From Cystobasidium ongulense (taxonomy: Eukaryota > Basidiomycota > Cystobasidiomycetes > Cystobasidiales > Cystobasidiaceae): a DNA stretch of 64,000 nucleotides. How positions within the stretch are numbered: position 1 is the stretch's first letter; the number at the start of each line of letters is the position of its first letter. Both the position numbers and the translations under genes were made by a program. A model generated the notes under the pieces. That model saw only the letters and a list, made by a program, of their open reading frames with translations. It was not told the DNA's origin and searched no databases. This document shows positions 45,901 to 56,913 of this stretch, one piece after another. The stretch spans positions 2,046,001 to 2,110,000 of the forward strand of contig BQUP01000001.1 of NCBI GenBank assembly GCA_022835595.1, in the 5' to 3' direction.

Positions 45901-46473
45901 GCCATCTAGGCCACCTTCCCACTGCGCATCAACATCCCGTTCGTTCTCGGTAAGCTCTTCGCCAAGCTCGCCAGTCTCTGGGTCCTTCACGCCTTCATTC
46001 AAATATTTGAGCATCAACTCGGTTCCACCGACTTCATCTGCATCTTCTGCGCTACCACGCTTCTTCCTGGGCGCCTTCAAGTTGACTTTTCGTTTTGGTT
46101 TGCCTAGAACATAGCTGCTTCTCATGTCGAGGTATTGCTTCCATAGCTTGTAGCTTGTAGGGAAAAGCGCCAAAGCACGCTCGTACAGATCCGTCAACCT
46201 TTGCAGACCCTTTCTCCCCGCTGCGGTGGACAGCTTGGCTCCTAGCAAAGCGAGCTCTTCTTCGCTTGCTGTGCCTCTTGTATCTAGTTCTGCTTGGAGT
46301 ACGCTCGCTTCGACGTTATTGATGTAGTGTATCCATCGAGTGAAATTGGATGCACCAGAGCGTATGAGGTCGAGCTCGAGAGCCAGCTCGTTCAAAGGCA
46401 CGAGGTCTGGCGTTGTCAAGACTGACGGTATGGGCACCGTCAGAGGGAAATGACTCGACAGAGAAGTCGCCAT
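42917..46473 (-). CDS. SYF1: Pre-mRNA-splicing factor SYF1 (HAT-repeat protein)
   Basis: It starts MATSLSSHFPLTVPIPSVLT and runs to IEDDDDEE with its stop at 42917, roughly 1,000 residues. The whole length is HAT (half-TPR) repeats: NFTRWIHYINNVEA, RALALFPTSYKLWKQYLDMR, PRIWLNYLNIFLHP, HERVWRLYLKYAQE, RLWTGLATYWIKMGDFDKAR, VWCEWAEMEVRNENYEEAIK, ERGISLFGYPIAFELWNIFL and AMERKLGEIDRARAIYAHGS. SYF1/XAB2 is a scaffold of the NineTeen complex in the spliceosome. Several short introns are in frame. The N-terminal 215 residues carry a Lys-rich insertion (GKPKRKVNLKAPRKKRG) that seems longer than I recall for the family. Confidence 0.93.
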
Positions 46474-46738
46474 CCCGCCGTGTTGCTATACGAGTTTGGC
46501 TGAATCAAAGAAGCAGATCACTCGGCTCGTTGATGAAGTTCGCAGGCTGCTTGGACGAGATCGAGGTTGCCAGAGAGCGACTGCAGCAGGACAGCAAAGG
46601 TGGAGTTAGGTGTTCGTAAGTGGGTGCAGATAGCACAAAAGTGTGCCAGCTTCCTGCTAGCTAGCCATGGTATGCTGACATTGCGTACTCGTCGAATATC
46701 ACGGCCCACAGCAAGTTAGCTGCAACTAGCCCGTCACG

Positions 46739-47180
46739 ATGTTGGGCAAGGTGAGTGAAGACGCTTTCTGAGCCAGAGCTTTCGGTCACATGCTAATCCC
46801 ACACCATAGGTGATGCATTATACCCTCGATGCCATCCTGATATCGACCGTTATCGCAGGAGTGCGGCGCGCGACAGGACTCACGTGCGTGTAGGCTGTCC
46901 TTCGGCAAGACTTCCTGTAGACTCAAACTGACATTAGACCCAATTGAACTTGCTTCTGCTGCGTACCATAGTGCGAAGACCAACTCCACTAAGAGCAACG
47001 ATGTCAATTCGTTCCTGAAGAGCTACCTCGAGTGAGTGTACAGCATCTTCCACTGTTGTCGGCAACCTGTATGCACTCATATTCACACACATCCCTCACC
47101 ATTATAGCATCGGTGAATGGGTATTTGATGCATCAGTAGTAGTGCTCTCGCGCTCTACTTACTTTGAACGGAAACGATGA
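46739..47180 (+). CDS. Small fungal protein of DUF1748 type, 72 residues
   Basis: Four exons (46739-46750, 46810-46883, 46972-47031, 47108-47180) join in phase to 72 residues. The product begins MLGKVMHYTLDAILISTVIA, then GVRRATGLT, KSYLDIGEWVFDASVVVLSR, and ends YFERKR. The pattern MLGKxxHYxxDAxLxSTxxAGxxRxTGLT...GEWVFDxSV...YFERxR is that of the fungal DUF1748 family as I remember it. These are short proteins with one hydrophobic helix, found at mitochondria. The first exon codes only four residues. It is divergent from SYF1 with 265 bases between starts. Confidence 0.8.
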
Positions 47181-47402
47181 GATGGCACTGACAGATAAGG
47201 TCAAATCCCCGCCACTTAGACTGCTGGTTCTGGATATTAAGGTGCATGATGTGCATATTTGTCGTCGAAATGGCATTTTCCTTGTTACTACTTTTGATGT
47301 GCTTGGTCTGCTTGGTTTACTTGTAAGGATACATGGGTTACAACAGCTTTGACTACTGCGGGACTTCGAGTATTATTGTTTGCTACATTTGATCCGACGC
47401 TT

Positions 47403-47950
47403 CTAACCCAGAAAGTTGAATGCGAAGAAATGCAAGACTACACTCGCAAATGTGAAGTCGGCGAATGCTCTGTTTGGTTCCATTATGAGGCCAACGGTCA
47501 GCTTTTGCACATGGTACGAGACCAGCAAAGACCTGGCCTACCTTTCTGGGGAGACGTTAGGGAATGTCGACTTGTTTTCCACATCCGCCTGGTAGCGGAG
47601 GTTTGCTAGTAGAACGAACTGTCCGACACACGCCGCGAAGCTGCATATCAATGAAGCATTAGCTTGTCGGATTGCATGTTATAGGCTCCAATGTGCACTT
47701 ACGCTCCTAGGAACGAATTGAAGGGGAAGGTGGTGACGAGCAAGCAGTATGCAAAGCAAGTGATTCCAGAGAACATGGTAAATGCCATGAAGCTGTCAAT
47801 GAGCTTGAGTCGTGCTGGCGTTTCGCTCTTGTACGCCTGCCACGACTGCGCGACGACTCTGGATGCCGACTGCGAGGCTTTGGCTCGGGACACGCTCGAT
47901 GGAGCTGGAGTTGCGCCTGCTGGCTTGCGCGGAACGCTCTTGGGTGCCAT
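47403..47950 (-). CDS. OST2: OST2/DAD1 subunit of the oligosaccharyltransferase
   Basis: Three exons. Exon 1 (start 47950) gives MAPKSVPRKPAGATPAPSSV, then SWQAYKSETPARLKLIDSFM, AFTMFSGITCFAYCLLVTTF and PFNSFLGA. Exon 2 gives FAACVGQFVLLANLRYQADV and NKSTFPNVSPER. Exon 3 gives AFADFTFASVVLHFFAFNFL plus G, with its stop at 47403. The motifs TPxRLKxIDxFxxF, FPFNSFLxxF, SPERAFADFxFAS and the terminal NFLG are diagnostic of DAD1/OST2. It is an ER membrane protein with three helices that stabilises the complex for N-glycosylation. It is divergent from the mitoribosomal gene with 170 bases between starts. Confidence 0.95.
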
Positions 47951-48120
47951 TGTTGCAGTACTCTAAGTATGCTTGTCTTGGATTGGCGCTCGTCGCAGTT
48001 GTTGAAATCGGTCCTCAATCACGAGCAGAGAGAGGATCTTGGAATTTGGAAAAGACTCGAGCAGCTTGCACTTGCACCCATCGGATACCCAAAGAACGAC
48101 ACGCAGCAGCTGCAGACGCA

Positions 48121-49274
48121 ATGGCAGCTTCAACATCCTCGACATCGAGACTGCTCAGCTCGTGCACTTGCGCAGTCAGAAGGAGCGCCTTCCGCATCCA
48201 GCGCAGCCAGATCCACACCAGGCCTCGTCTGCCCTACGATATCGAGAACGGCGTTCAGCCTTTTCTATCTGCAAACGCAGTCAAGGGAACAGCAGTAGAT
48301 TGGCAACAGGGAAATCTCTCCAAGCTGAATGATCTTATTAGAGGTATGTTTTGCTCTAGTCCATTCGCTGCCCTCCTACAGCAAAGCCTGATCGCCATAC
48401 TTGTACTTTTTCAATGCTTCTGCATACTGTCAGGTACTCCACACGAGAACAAGAGCGTTGCTCAGACAGTAATTGATGCTGCCAAGTCGCCAAGTGATGC
48501 CCTCATTTTCGGTCATGCGTCAGAAGCATTAAACAACGGCTACTTCTTGTCATGTCTGGTGAGTGTCTTTTCAGATCTTACATGTCTGCACGCACAAGAA
48601 CGCAATGACTAATGTTTCAATAAACACGCCAGACACCCTCGCAAACACCTGAAAAGTCATTAGAGGAAAGTCCAATGCAAGAAGCTCTATCAAACAACTT
48701 TGGTTCTCCCACTTCGTTCATCAGCCACTTTTCCTCCTATGCCATGGGCATGTTCGGAACAGGCTACGTCTGGCTCGTTATGGACTCCGTAGATAACCTT
48801 GCCGTCGTTGGCACGTATGGTGCTGGCACAGTTCTTGTTCAGGGTACTGTCCTTCCTCAAAAGGCGCGCGAACTCGATGCCCTAGCTGGTGCGGTCGACC
48901 CTCAATCCACCGTTCAATCTGCATCACCAGGTGGAGCTACATCGGCAGGACAAATTCGGTCATATCACTCTTCAGCTATTATCAAAGCCGTCGGAGACTT
49001 TCCTGGACGCGCCCCCTCCTCATACTTTAATGGCGAAAATTACATCAAAGGAGAAATAGGAAGAAGCCCTGCAGCTTCAGCTGCCGAGGGTCGATCTAAC
49101 CAAGAACGGTTCAAGTCGATCCACCCCTTGTTATGCCTAAGTCTGCATCCTCACGTCTATATTCCTGACTACGGTGTATGGGGCAAAGAAGAATACATCC
49201 GCAACTTTTGGGGAAATGTCGACTGGAAGCTTGTCTTTCAGAGATACCAAAAGGTTCAAGAATTGAGGAAGTAG
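48121..49274 (+). CDS. Mitochondrial small-subunit ribosomal protein with a superoxide-dismutase fold (mS42/mS43 type)
   Basis: It starts MAASTSSTSRLLSSCTCAVR, an Arg/Ser-rich presequence. Conserved blocks: RPRLPYDIENGVQPFLSANA, ASEALNNGYFLSCL (where true dismutases have the HxxHxxxF helix), EALSNNFGSPTSFISHFSSY, AMGMFGTGYVWLVMD, LCLSLHPHVYIPDYGVWGKE and EYIRNFWGNVDWKLVFQRYQ. This is the Fe/Mn-dismutase fold, but the metal ligand pattern is altered, as in the yeast mitoribosomal proteins Mrp1 and Rsm26. A long Ser/Gly insertion precedes the last block. Two or three introns, end at 49274. Confidence 0.85.
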
Positions 49275-49444
49275 AGACAGAGTAGCTCTCAATACGTGTG
49301 CGGGGCATGTCCGTTTGAGCTGGATCAATGCTTGTGTGCAGTTACATGTACGTCGTTACAACTATACCCCAGAAAATGTACGTTTTACGAAACAGAGTAA
49401 AGACATTGCGATAATTCCAATCAATGGGACTCCTCGGCAGACTC

Positions 49445-49971
49445 CTATTCGCTCTTTGTCGTTTGCGGACTCGCGTTCACCTGCGTTTGCAGGAGGTAAT
49501 TGTCCTTGTTGTCCCTCATCCATGATTTGATTTCCCGTTCACTCGCTACTCTTCCTGTGTTTGCTATGCTGCGTTGTGCAGCTCGCCGCAGCACATCCTT
49601 TTGTTGTCGCTCCTCCTATAAATAGGAACCAGGTCATTAGAGGCAGGAGGCTTCGAGAATGAAAAGAAGCGAACGAAACCTACACGCTCATATGCGATTA
49701 AGTAGTGATCTGCCCAAGTCACGAGCTGGAAGGCATGAAATGTCCGACTTAGCCTTGATTGCAATACAACAAGAGGAAGGAGACCTACACCAAAGATTGT
49801 GAACCCAGAAACGACAAAAGCTTTGCCAGCTAACGTCTGCCGCCGAAACAATGGCCAGGTGTGATGCAGAGTAGTCGTAAAAATTAGCCCGTAGCTGGAA
49901 GCCAGCTGTCAGTCGAGGGTGAGGGATGACCGGAGCTTTCACGGGAGAAGAGTTCTGCGTACAGAGTCCAT
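49445..49971 (-). CDS. Unknown small membrane protein, probably mitochondrial, 115 residues
   Basis: Four exons (49971-49943, 49894-49789, 49725-49684, 49615-49445) join in phase to 115 residues. It starts MDSVRRTLLPYGLIFTTTLH, then HTWPLFRRQTLAGKAFVVSG, FTIFGLVTWADHYLIAYERE and a charged, helical tail (QQKDVLRRAAQRSIANTGRV, ASEREIKSWMRDNKD). There are two hydrophobic segments. I recall similar short basidiomycete proteins without a named function, so the mitochondrial guess is inference. Reading through its short introns gives a misleading longer frame. Confidence 0.65.
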
Positions 49972-50542
49972 CGTACAGCGCCCTGCAGAAGCTACAGTCA
50001 GTCATGCTTTCGAAAGCTATAGGTCGACGTGATCGAGCTTGATGGATGCCGATAAAGTGAAGACTCGAGTCCTGTTGTTAACGCACTTCTGTAGCACCCC
50101 ACATCTGCAGGTGGTAGGCCTCTTGCTGTTTGCGCTTGCGATCTGGATCCATCTCGTCGGCTTCAAAGTGCTAGCTGGTGTTACATGCAGCCGAATGAAT
50201 CGTACAAAGCAGACATTCGGAAAGAAGTAGGACCGCAAGCCACACTGGCTTTTGCGCCGGCACAAGGCGCCCTTTGAGCATGCAGTGTTGATATAAGCAG
50301 ACTTCGTGCAATAGGCATTCCCTGCCCGGCCTGGTGAACTACGCTGGCGATCATCGTAGCTCTTGACCGGGGAAACTCGTGGAGCAGTCCAAGTACTATT
50401 ATATAACTGCATTGCAAACGAGTACAAAGAGTGCTCATGAAGGAATATGTCTTAAACCATCTTCTGCTTCCATTGGGCTTATCTATCTGTCAACGTGTCG
50501 CAACTGAAAAGCAAGAAGTCGATAGGGTGGCTGCGAACCATT
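49972..50542. other. Spacer between the 115-aa gene and QCR10
   Basis: About 570 bases. A minus-strand ORF of 136 codons here lacks splice-consistent neighbours and homology, so I treat it as chance. Confidence 0.4.
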
Positions 50543-51137
50543 TTAGCTGTTGCGGTGAACGTAATGTGGAAAGTCAGCCAGGGAAGCTTAAAGCAGCGCA
50601 TATAGCAGACACTAGACACGTACAATGGCTTGTCCGAGTCGGGTGTCTTGTCAATGACTGCATATGCAAGTGTTCCAGCGTCAGTCTTTCACGTCGCAGC
50701 TAGCTTTTGGGACCGCAGCCATAGGCTCGCTCACAGTATTCGCGGACGACTGGGATCCGGTCAAGAATGTCGTTCTTGAACTTGGGGCTGTGCGAGAGAG
50801 TGTGATGAGCATTGTAAGATGCCGCCTCGCCTTCAACGGGGAAAGGCTCACATGTCAGATGCGAAAAGCAGGACTGCAGCGCCAGCTCCAACTCCCCAGA
50901 CGCTTAGAATGGGCGCCCATCTTGCCAAAAGTGAGGGAGTAACTCCGCCGACGGCACGAGGTGCCTTGAGCTGTGGTGCGAAGCGTGTTTCTCTGTTGTT
51001 GCAGCAAGTGCATCGAAAGTGTCAGTATCGATGGATGTGCTTTTGGATTGATTGCCCAACTCTGAACTGGCGGAGTGAGCCGGCCAGCAAAGTGAGGGCT
51101 GTTCGCAGCATACTTACGGCTTGAGTGTGCGAGACAT
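50543..51137 (-). CDS. QCR10: Cytochrome bc1 complex subunit 10 (QCR10)
   Basis: Five coding exons: 51137-51118, 50992-50852, 50787-50735, 50657-50624 and 50546-50543, giving 83 residues. The product starts MSRTLKPETRFAPQLKAPRA, then LLARWAPILSVWGVGAGAAV, LLFASDIPKFKNDILDRIPV and VREYFIDKTPDSDKPF. Layout and length fit yeast Qcr10 (77 residues): a single helix with WG near its start, then P-K-F-..DIL..IP, and the ending DxTPxxDKP. The last exon is only four bases, C plus the stop codon. Complex III of the respiratory chain, inner membrane. Shares a 147-base divergent promoter with VPS11. Confidence 0.88.
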
Positions 51138-51284
51138 CTTGTAGATCTTTTCCACTGTATCTGATGTAGAAGCAGCAGGTCTGGCTTGGAGTTATATGTT
51201 GGACTGGTCGAGAGAAGAGCCGAAAGCAAGAAGTTCGAAGCTGGCCACACCTTGGACTGCGCGCAACTCGGCCACAGCGGCCAG
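51138..51284. promoter_or_regulatory. Short divergent promoter between QCR10 and VPS11
   Basis: Only 147 bases separate two outward-facing start codons, so both core promoters and 5' UTRs must fit here or overlap the genes. Confidence 0.65.
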
Positions 51285-54200
51285 ATGACCACTGCAGGCA
51301 ATGCAGCACCCGCAGTGAGCATCATTGAGTGAATCAGACTATTGTTCTTTGTGCTGATTGGAAATTGCGAATCAGTGGAGGACGTTCAGCTTCTTTCACG
51401 CCCAGACTGCCAGTGCACGCCTCGAACCAGGCACTACGCCAGAGGTGTTCAAGGTGATTGACACAGCTACCAGCATGAGTAAGGAGTACATGAGCTGATG
51501 CAGAATCGCTTCAATGCAGTCTGCGCCCGAGATCTCCACAATAGCAGCGGGCCAAGGTCTCGTTGTGGTAGCCGACATACATGGACAGGTGCATGTCTGC
51601 AACCCAGACTTTGATGTGACGAAGAGCTGGCTAGCACATACCAATGGAAGAGTCACGCATATGAAGCTGGCTGGAGCCAAGGGCGTTCTCGTTACTATCG
51701 GAGTAAGCAGATTGCGTCTCCGTCCAGCGATATTACCAGTCATTGAGGAATAGTGTCTTTGCGACTATAGGAAGAAGAAGCCTCACCACACCCCGTCTTG
51801 AAGGTATGGAATATCCGCCACGATGATAAGAAGACGGGAACTCCACGCTTGTTGGCATCTGGACGGATACAGCATGTCAACTCGAACAGATCGCATCCCG
51901 TGTCCACCTTCGCAACGACGGCGTCACTGTCCCTGGTAGCCATAGCATATGCGGATGGTTCAGTGCTCATACTCCGTCAGTTGGATCAATACATTCAATC
52001 TTCGGGCTCTTCAGCTTTCGCCTCGGCATCTGCAGCGAATGCTCCAGCTGGCATACCGAAGCCGAAACTCGTACATTCGTCGCCTTCAGATCCTGTCACT
52101 GGACTAGGCTTTCATGTCGCTACATCAGGCGCCTCTGCATACAGAAACACCATTACGAACCCCTCATCGCGGCCAGTAGTTGGCACCGGTCCCGCTGCCT
52201 CGGGCAATGTGACTTTGTTCATCGTTACTACACATCAAATACTCTCGTATAGCATGACGCCGACCGGCAAAGCCATATCCGGATCCCCAGCTCGGGCTAC
52301 CATAATGGACGATGTAGGAGCAGCTCTAGGGTGTACAACAATGCTCCCTAGTGGGGAGATTGTCTTGGCAAAGGATGAAGCCATTTTCGTATATGGGACT
52401 GAAGGGCGAGGACAATCATACTTTTACGAAGGTTCTAAATCAGCTGTCACATCATATATGAATTATCTCATCATCACATCTCCGCCCTTTATGGCCAGTG
52501 CATCATCTCAATCAGCAACTGTGCGCAACTTTGTCCGTGATCAACGCTCGACTACTGCAACGCCTTCGTATGATACCTCGACCGATATATCCAAAGTCAC
52601 TATCTTTGATCCGGAGAATAAGTTCGTTGCATACTCTGGAGCGTTCACGGAAGGCGTTCGAGAAGTGTTCTGCGAATGGGGAGACGTCTTCGTCCTCACC
52701 AATGATAGCAAGCTTCACCGCCTAGTTGAGCGGCCTACAATGGAAAAGCTCGGCGTGCTTTTCTCCAAAAATCTGTGTAAGCTCGTATTGCTTCATCCGA
52801 TGTATCTTCAGCTACAGCTAACATGACCGCGTATAGACCTTCTCGCTGTTGGACTAGCTCGCTCCAATGGGCTGGAAGAAAGCGAGGTTGCAGAGATATA
52901 CCGAAAGTATGGAGATCATCTATATCAAAAAGGTGACTTCGATGGTGCTATGCAACAGTTCATCAAAACGATAGGCGGTGTTCAACCGAGCTATGTCATT
53001 CGCAAATTCCTTGATGGACAGCGCATCAATAACCTCACTTCATACTTGCAAGAATTACATCAGCAAGGTGTCGCAAATTCGGACATCACTACACTCTTAC
53101 TCAACTGCTACGCCAAGCTTAAAGATACCGAGAGACTAGATGCTTTCATCAGAGCATCGACGCCTCGACCAAACGGCGAACTACCTTTTGATCTAGAGAC
53201 TGCAATCAATGTATGCCGGCAAGCAGGGTACTATGAACATGCTGTATATCTGGCAAAGACATACAATCAGCCCGAAGAATACCTTCGCATACAGATTGAA
53301 GATAGAGAGGAATGGAAAGATGCTGTTAGCTACATACGTACACTAGGCTTGGAATCGGCAGAGGCAAATCTGAAGAAATACGGGAAAACCCTGTTAGCCA
53401 ATCTACCAGAAGACACGACAGATCTACTTATTGATTTGTGCTGTGGTACACTCGATCGGCCTGCCATAAACGAGATCGATGCCGTGCAGGAGGCAGCGGA
53501 GAAGCCGACTAAATCATCTTATCTCTCTTACTTGGCCCTCAACAAGTCCTCTTCTCCTGCTCCGAGACCACAGAGCACGGATAGATCAACGACTGCCTCG
53601 CCAGTCCCAATTGCCGCTGTAGTCGATCCTAGAGGTAGACGAGACCGACAGGCAAGCAGCTTGACGATTACAGATAGCGATGCGAAGAAAGATGCTGCTG
53701 CTGTGGAACAAGCCATACCGACTATCAAGTCCGAAGATTTGCCTACGATTAGGCAGTTCTTTGTACATTTTATCGACCGGCCAGCACAATTTATACGCTT
53801 CCTGGAAACGTTGGCGGAGAGAAGATGGCCTGATAATGGTGCCGGTCATGATGTGGATGGCACAGGTACAGAAGATGCGTTTCCGCATCAACGCCATGAT
53901 GACAGAGAACAGCGGGAGCAAGAAGCAATATGGAACACACTCATTGACTTGTATTTGTCGCAAGCGAACTCCGCCGATATACTCGAATCAGACAAGCAAT
54001 CCCTAAGATCAAAGGCTCTTGACCTGTTGCGGCAACAAGACGAACGGAAGCCTATCGATCTGACACAAGCTCTTCTAGTATGTACGACAAGTAATTTCAC
54101 TCATGGTATTCTTGTTATTTACGAAAGAATGGAGATGTACGAGGATATTCTACGATTCTGGATGAGTCAAGAAGAAACATCGGACGGAGAGCAGGCTGAA

Positions 54201-54933
54201 CAGGGTACGCAAGTCAGTAACTGGCAGCGTATTATCAACGCTTTAAATAAATATGGTCCAGAACATCATGAACTCTACCCGCTCGTATTGAGGTATCTCA
54301 CCTCATCGTCTGCACTGCTTTCGAAACATCAAGAAGATCTTATGCGTATACTTGACTATGTCAGTAAGGAAAAGATTATGCCACCAATCGCTGTCGTTCA
54401 GACACTCAGCAAGAGCGGAGTCGCAACGGTTGGAATGGTTAAAGAGTACTTGCGAAAGCAGATTGTCAGCGAGGAAGAGGAAATGGATGCAGTGAGTTAT
54501 ACATGCCGTTCTTGACAAATGTTTTTGCTCTGACATATCATATTTTCAGGATCGCTCCCTCACGGAATCGTATCGAGCGGACCTAGTGCGAAAAGAACAA
54601 GAAATCAAAGAACTTTCCGACCCGAATACACCTCGAATATTCCAAGTCACACGCTGTAGTGCATGTGGAGGTTCGCTCGATTTACCAGCTGTACACTTCA
54701 TGTGTCGACATTCATATCATCAACGCTGCTTGGCAGATAATGAAGCTTCCTGTCCTACTTGTGCCGCCTCTCAAGGTGTAGTCAAGGAAATCAGAGCGAA
54801 CAATGAAAGTTTGCGGGATAGGCATGATTTGTTCTTAGCTGAGTTAGAAGAGGATTCTATGGATGGAGGTGACAGGTTTGAAACAATCGTGCAGGCTTTC
54901 AGTAGAGGATTGCTGAGGCCAAGTGAGGAGTGA
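51285..54933 (+). CDS. VPS11: VPS11/PEP5, core subunit of the HOPS and CORVET tethering complexes
   Basis: Exon 1 (51285-51314) codes MTTAGNAAPA; exon 2 continues WRTFSFFHAQTASARLEPGT, the usual VPS11 N-terminus. A beta-propeller part follows (ISTIAAGQGLVVVADIHGQV, HVCNPDFDVTKSWLAHTNGR, VLKVWNIRHDDK, SLVAIAYADGSVLILR). Then comes an alpha-solenoid (AEIYRKYGDHLYQKGDFDGA, YVIRKFLDGQRINNLTSYLQ, TTLLLNCYAKLKDTERLDAF, ALLVCTTSNFTHGILVIYER). The C-terminal RING-H2 domain reads CSACGGSLDLPAVHFMCRHS, YHQRCLADNEASCPTC. Around 1,050 residues, full length. It tethers membranes at the vacuole and endosome; the RING helps assembly. Confidence 0.95.
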
Positions 54934-55567
54934 AAGACCGGGGCATGTAGTAGCAGATGAGGATCTTCTATGTAGCTATACATCAAGCAGTACCTGTTGT
55001 CTCATCTGGTCGGAGTCGGTTGCAAGTGGACAATGATTCTATAACCCGGACAAGCGCAGTCTTCCACAGGTCAAAGCGCAAACTGAAAATTGCAGATTGT
55101 AACATGATACACGGGGTTTGGATAACGTGTATAACAGAAGCGTAAAAAGCTGGAGATCTTGAAGCGCTGTTAGGCGCCTCATAAAATATCGAGCGTGAGG
55201 AAGCTAGGATACAGTGAATAATATCTTCTTCGCCAAGGGAAGAAGTCGGTGTCAGAATTGGTTATACTTCAAAAAAAGATCATGAAGTTTGTACGAGTTA
55301 AAGTGGTCTTGCGAAGCCAAGTTGTCGATGACTCTGACGCAGCTGAGTTCCGTCGAAAGACTGCAGAGGCGTGGAGTCACCCCAATCAAGCCGCGGTGAT
55401 TAGGAGAATGCGAGGGTAAGACGAGAAGGGCGGCTCTTGCACATCGTTGAAGTTGAGGAGTAATCAAGCAGTGCTGGAAGACCATGTATGAGAGCGGCTA
55501 GAAGCTATGGCGATAGAATGGGATTGACACATCTTGTTTTCTCGTTCACCTATTTCGCGATGCGCCT
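54934..55567. other. Convergent 3' spacer between VPS11 and Rheb
   Basis: About 630 bases, with no coding or RNA signal recognised. If the Rheb gene has a further 3' exon carrying a CAAX box it would have to be here. Confidence 0.45.
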
Positions 55568-56306
55568 TCAATTATTGGGCGAGCTACCGGGTCCACCAAA
55601 CATTCCCTTGAACCAACCTCCCCAAGTCTCTTTACCAGAAGAAGTAGTCTTTGCACTCTCGGGGTTTAACTCCTTCTCAATTTCAATAACGACAAGTTGG
55701 AATGCATTGGCTACGTTGTCGTTATGCTTGGCTGATGCTTCTGTGAATGCGCATCCGAATTTGGCTGCTAAGGCTTCGCCTTCCTCTCGCTTGACGGTTC
55801 TTTGTTACGAGGATGAGAAGCAGCGGCAGTCAGCTTGTTGTTTCAGGACGACGGGAAACAGATACACACCTCTGCACCTCGAGATCCGACTTGTTGCCGA
55901 CAATGCACAATGGCACCTTCTCGACTGACGAGTAGGACAGAATCTTGTCCCTGATGATAGGTACCATCTCGAATGACGCTCTAGACGCGACAGAGTATAC
56001 GATAATGTACCCATTCACGCCAATTGCGTATTTGGGGTTGAGAATGGAGAACTCGTCGTGGCCGGCTGTATCTTGAATCTCCAAGAGGTATTCCTTGCCC
56101 TTGTATTTGAATTCCTTGCTGAATTGCTCTTCGATTGTAGGATAGTATGAATCTACGAAATGCTCATCGCAGAACTGGACTGCCAGACTCGACTTTCCTA
56201 CGCTCCGTGAGCCGAGCAGGGCAATCTTGCGTTGGCGCGGTGGGACGGGCCGTCCAGAGGGAGTTGTGTTGCTCGAGGTGCCGAGTGGAGCTGGTCTGCC
56301 AGACAT
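55568..56306 (-). CDS. Rheb-type small GTPase without an evident CAAX box
   Basis: Two exons (56306-55870, 55799-55568) join in phase to 222 residues. After a Pro/Ser-rich extension (MSGRPAPLGTSSNTTPSGRP) come the G boxes: ALLGSRSVGKSSLAVQF (P-loop with the Rheb-type Arg), YYPTIEEQF (switch I), EIQDTAGHDEFSILNPKY, INGYI-like VNGYIIVYSVASRASFE, VGNKSDLE and EASAK. Rheb activates TORC1. The C-terminus runs TWGGWFKGMFGGPGSSPNN and stops with no Cys, whereas Rheb proteins normally end in a farnesylated CAAX. A missed 3' exon is possible. The start could lie elsewhere in the extension. Confidence 0.85.
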
Positions 56307-56913
56307 GAAGCGACACGATAAGCTACGTAATACTTGTAAAGCCCGGTCTCGCTGCTGCATCGTCCACATCCATCGCAATGGACCCAGCTGCAACCACAAT
56401 GGGCCGCTCTGGTGACAGCGGCGACGACGGCAACAGCGACCGGCGACAAGAGGACGGCGTGCTTACCTGTCTTTGACCATGTTGGCTGCTGGTGTATGGT
56501 GTGCTGGATGCTTGGATGTGGTGGTGGTGTGTTGGCGTGTGTCAGAGCAGCGCAGTCTCCATTGCCATTCACCTTATCGTCCATCGCCTGGAGTTCAAAG
56601 GCAAGCTCAAGCTCGCCGGACTGCAGCCTCGACAACCACACGCGGGAAACTCAGGCGGCAAGTCGTGCTCATGTCTGGTGTACTGTCTATATCAGAATAC
56701 TCTGACAAGTCAGAGGATGATAGCTGCATTGATCCAGCAATCTCCCACGCCGCTCGAGTGATCGCCTCTCTTTCCACAGCTCCAATCTCATGCATACTCG
56801 GAAAGATTGAGCAGAAAGTCAGCCAGGACAAGACAGGCAGTCGGGACAGTCAGCACCGTCTACCATACACGACAGACTGCCCTCGAACGCAACCTTGCAA
56901 TTCCTCAACTGCC
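56307..56913. other. Divergent spacer between Rheb and the phosphotransferase-like gene
   Basis: About 600 bases with both promoters. Frames on both strands are open but repetitive in composition and unsupported. Confidence 0.45.

Noticed and set aside
50017-50437. Minus-strand ORF of 136 codons between the 115-aa gene and QCR10
   Set aside because: No homology, no splice-consistent neighbours and atypical codon use.
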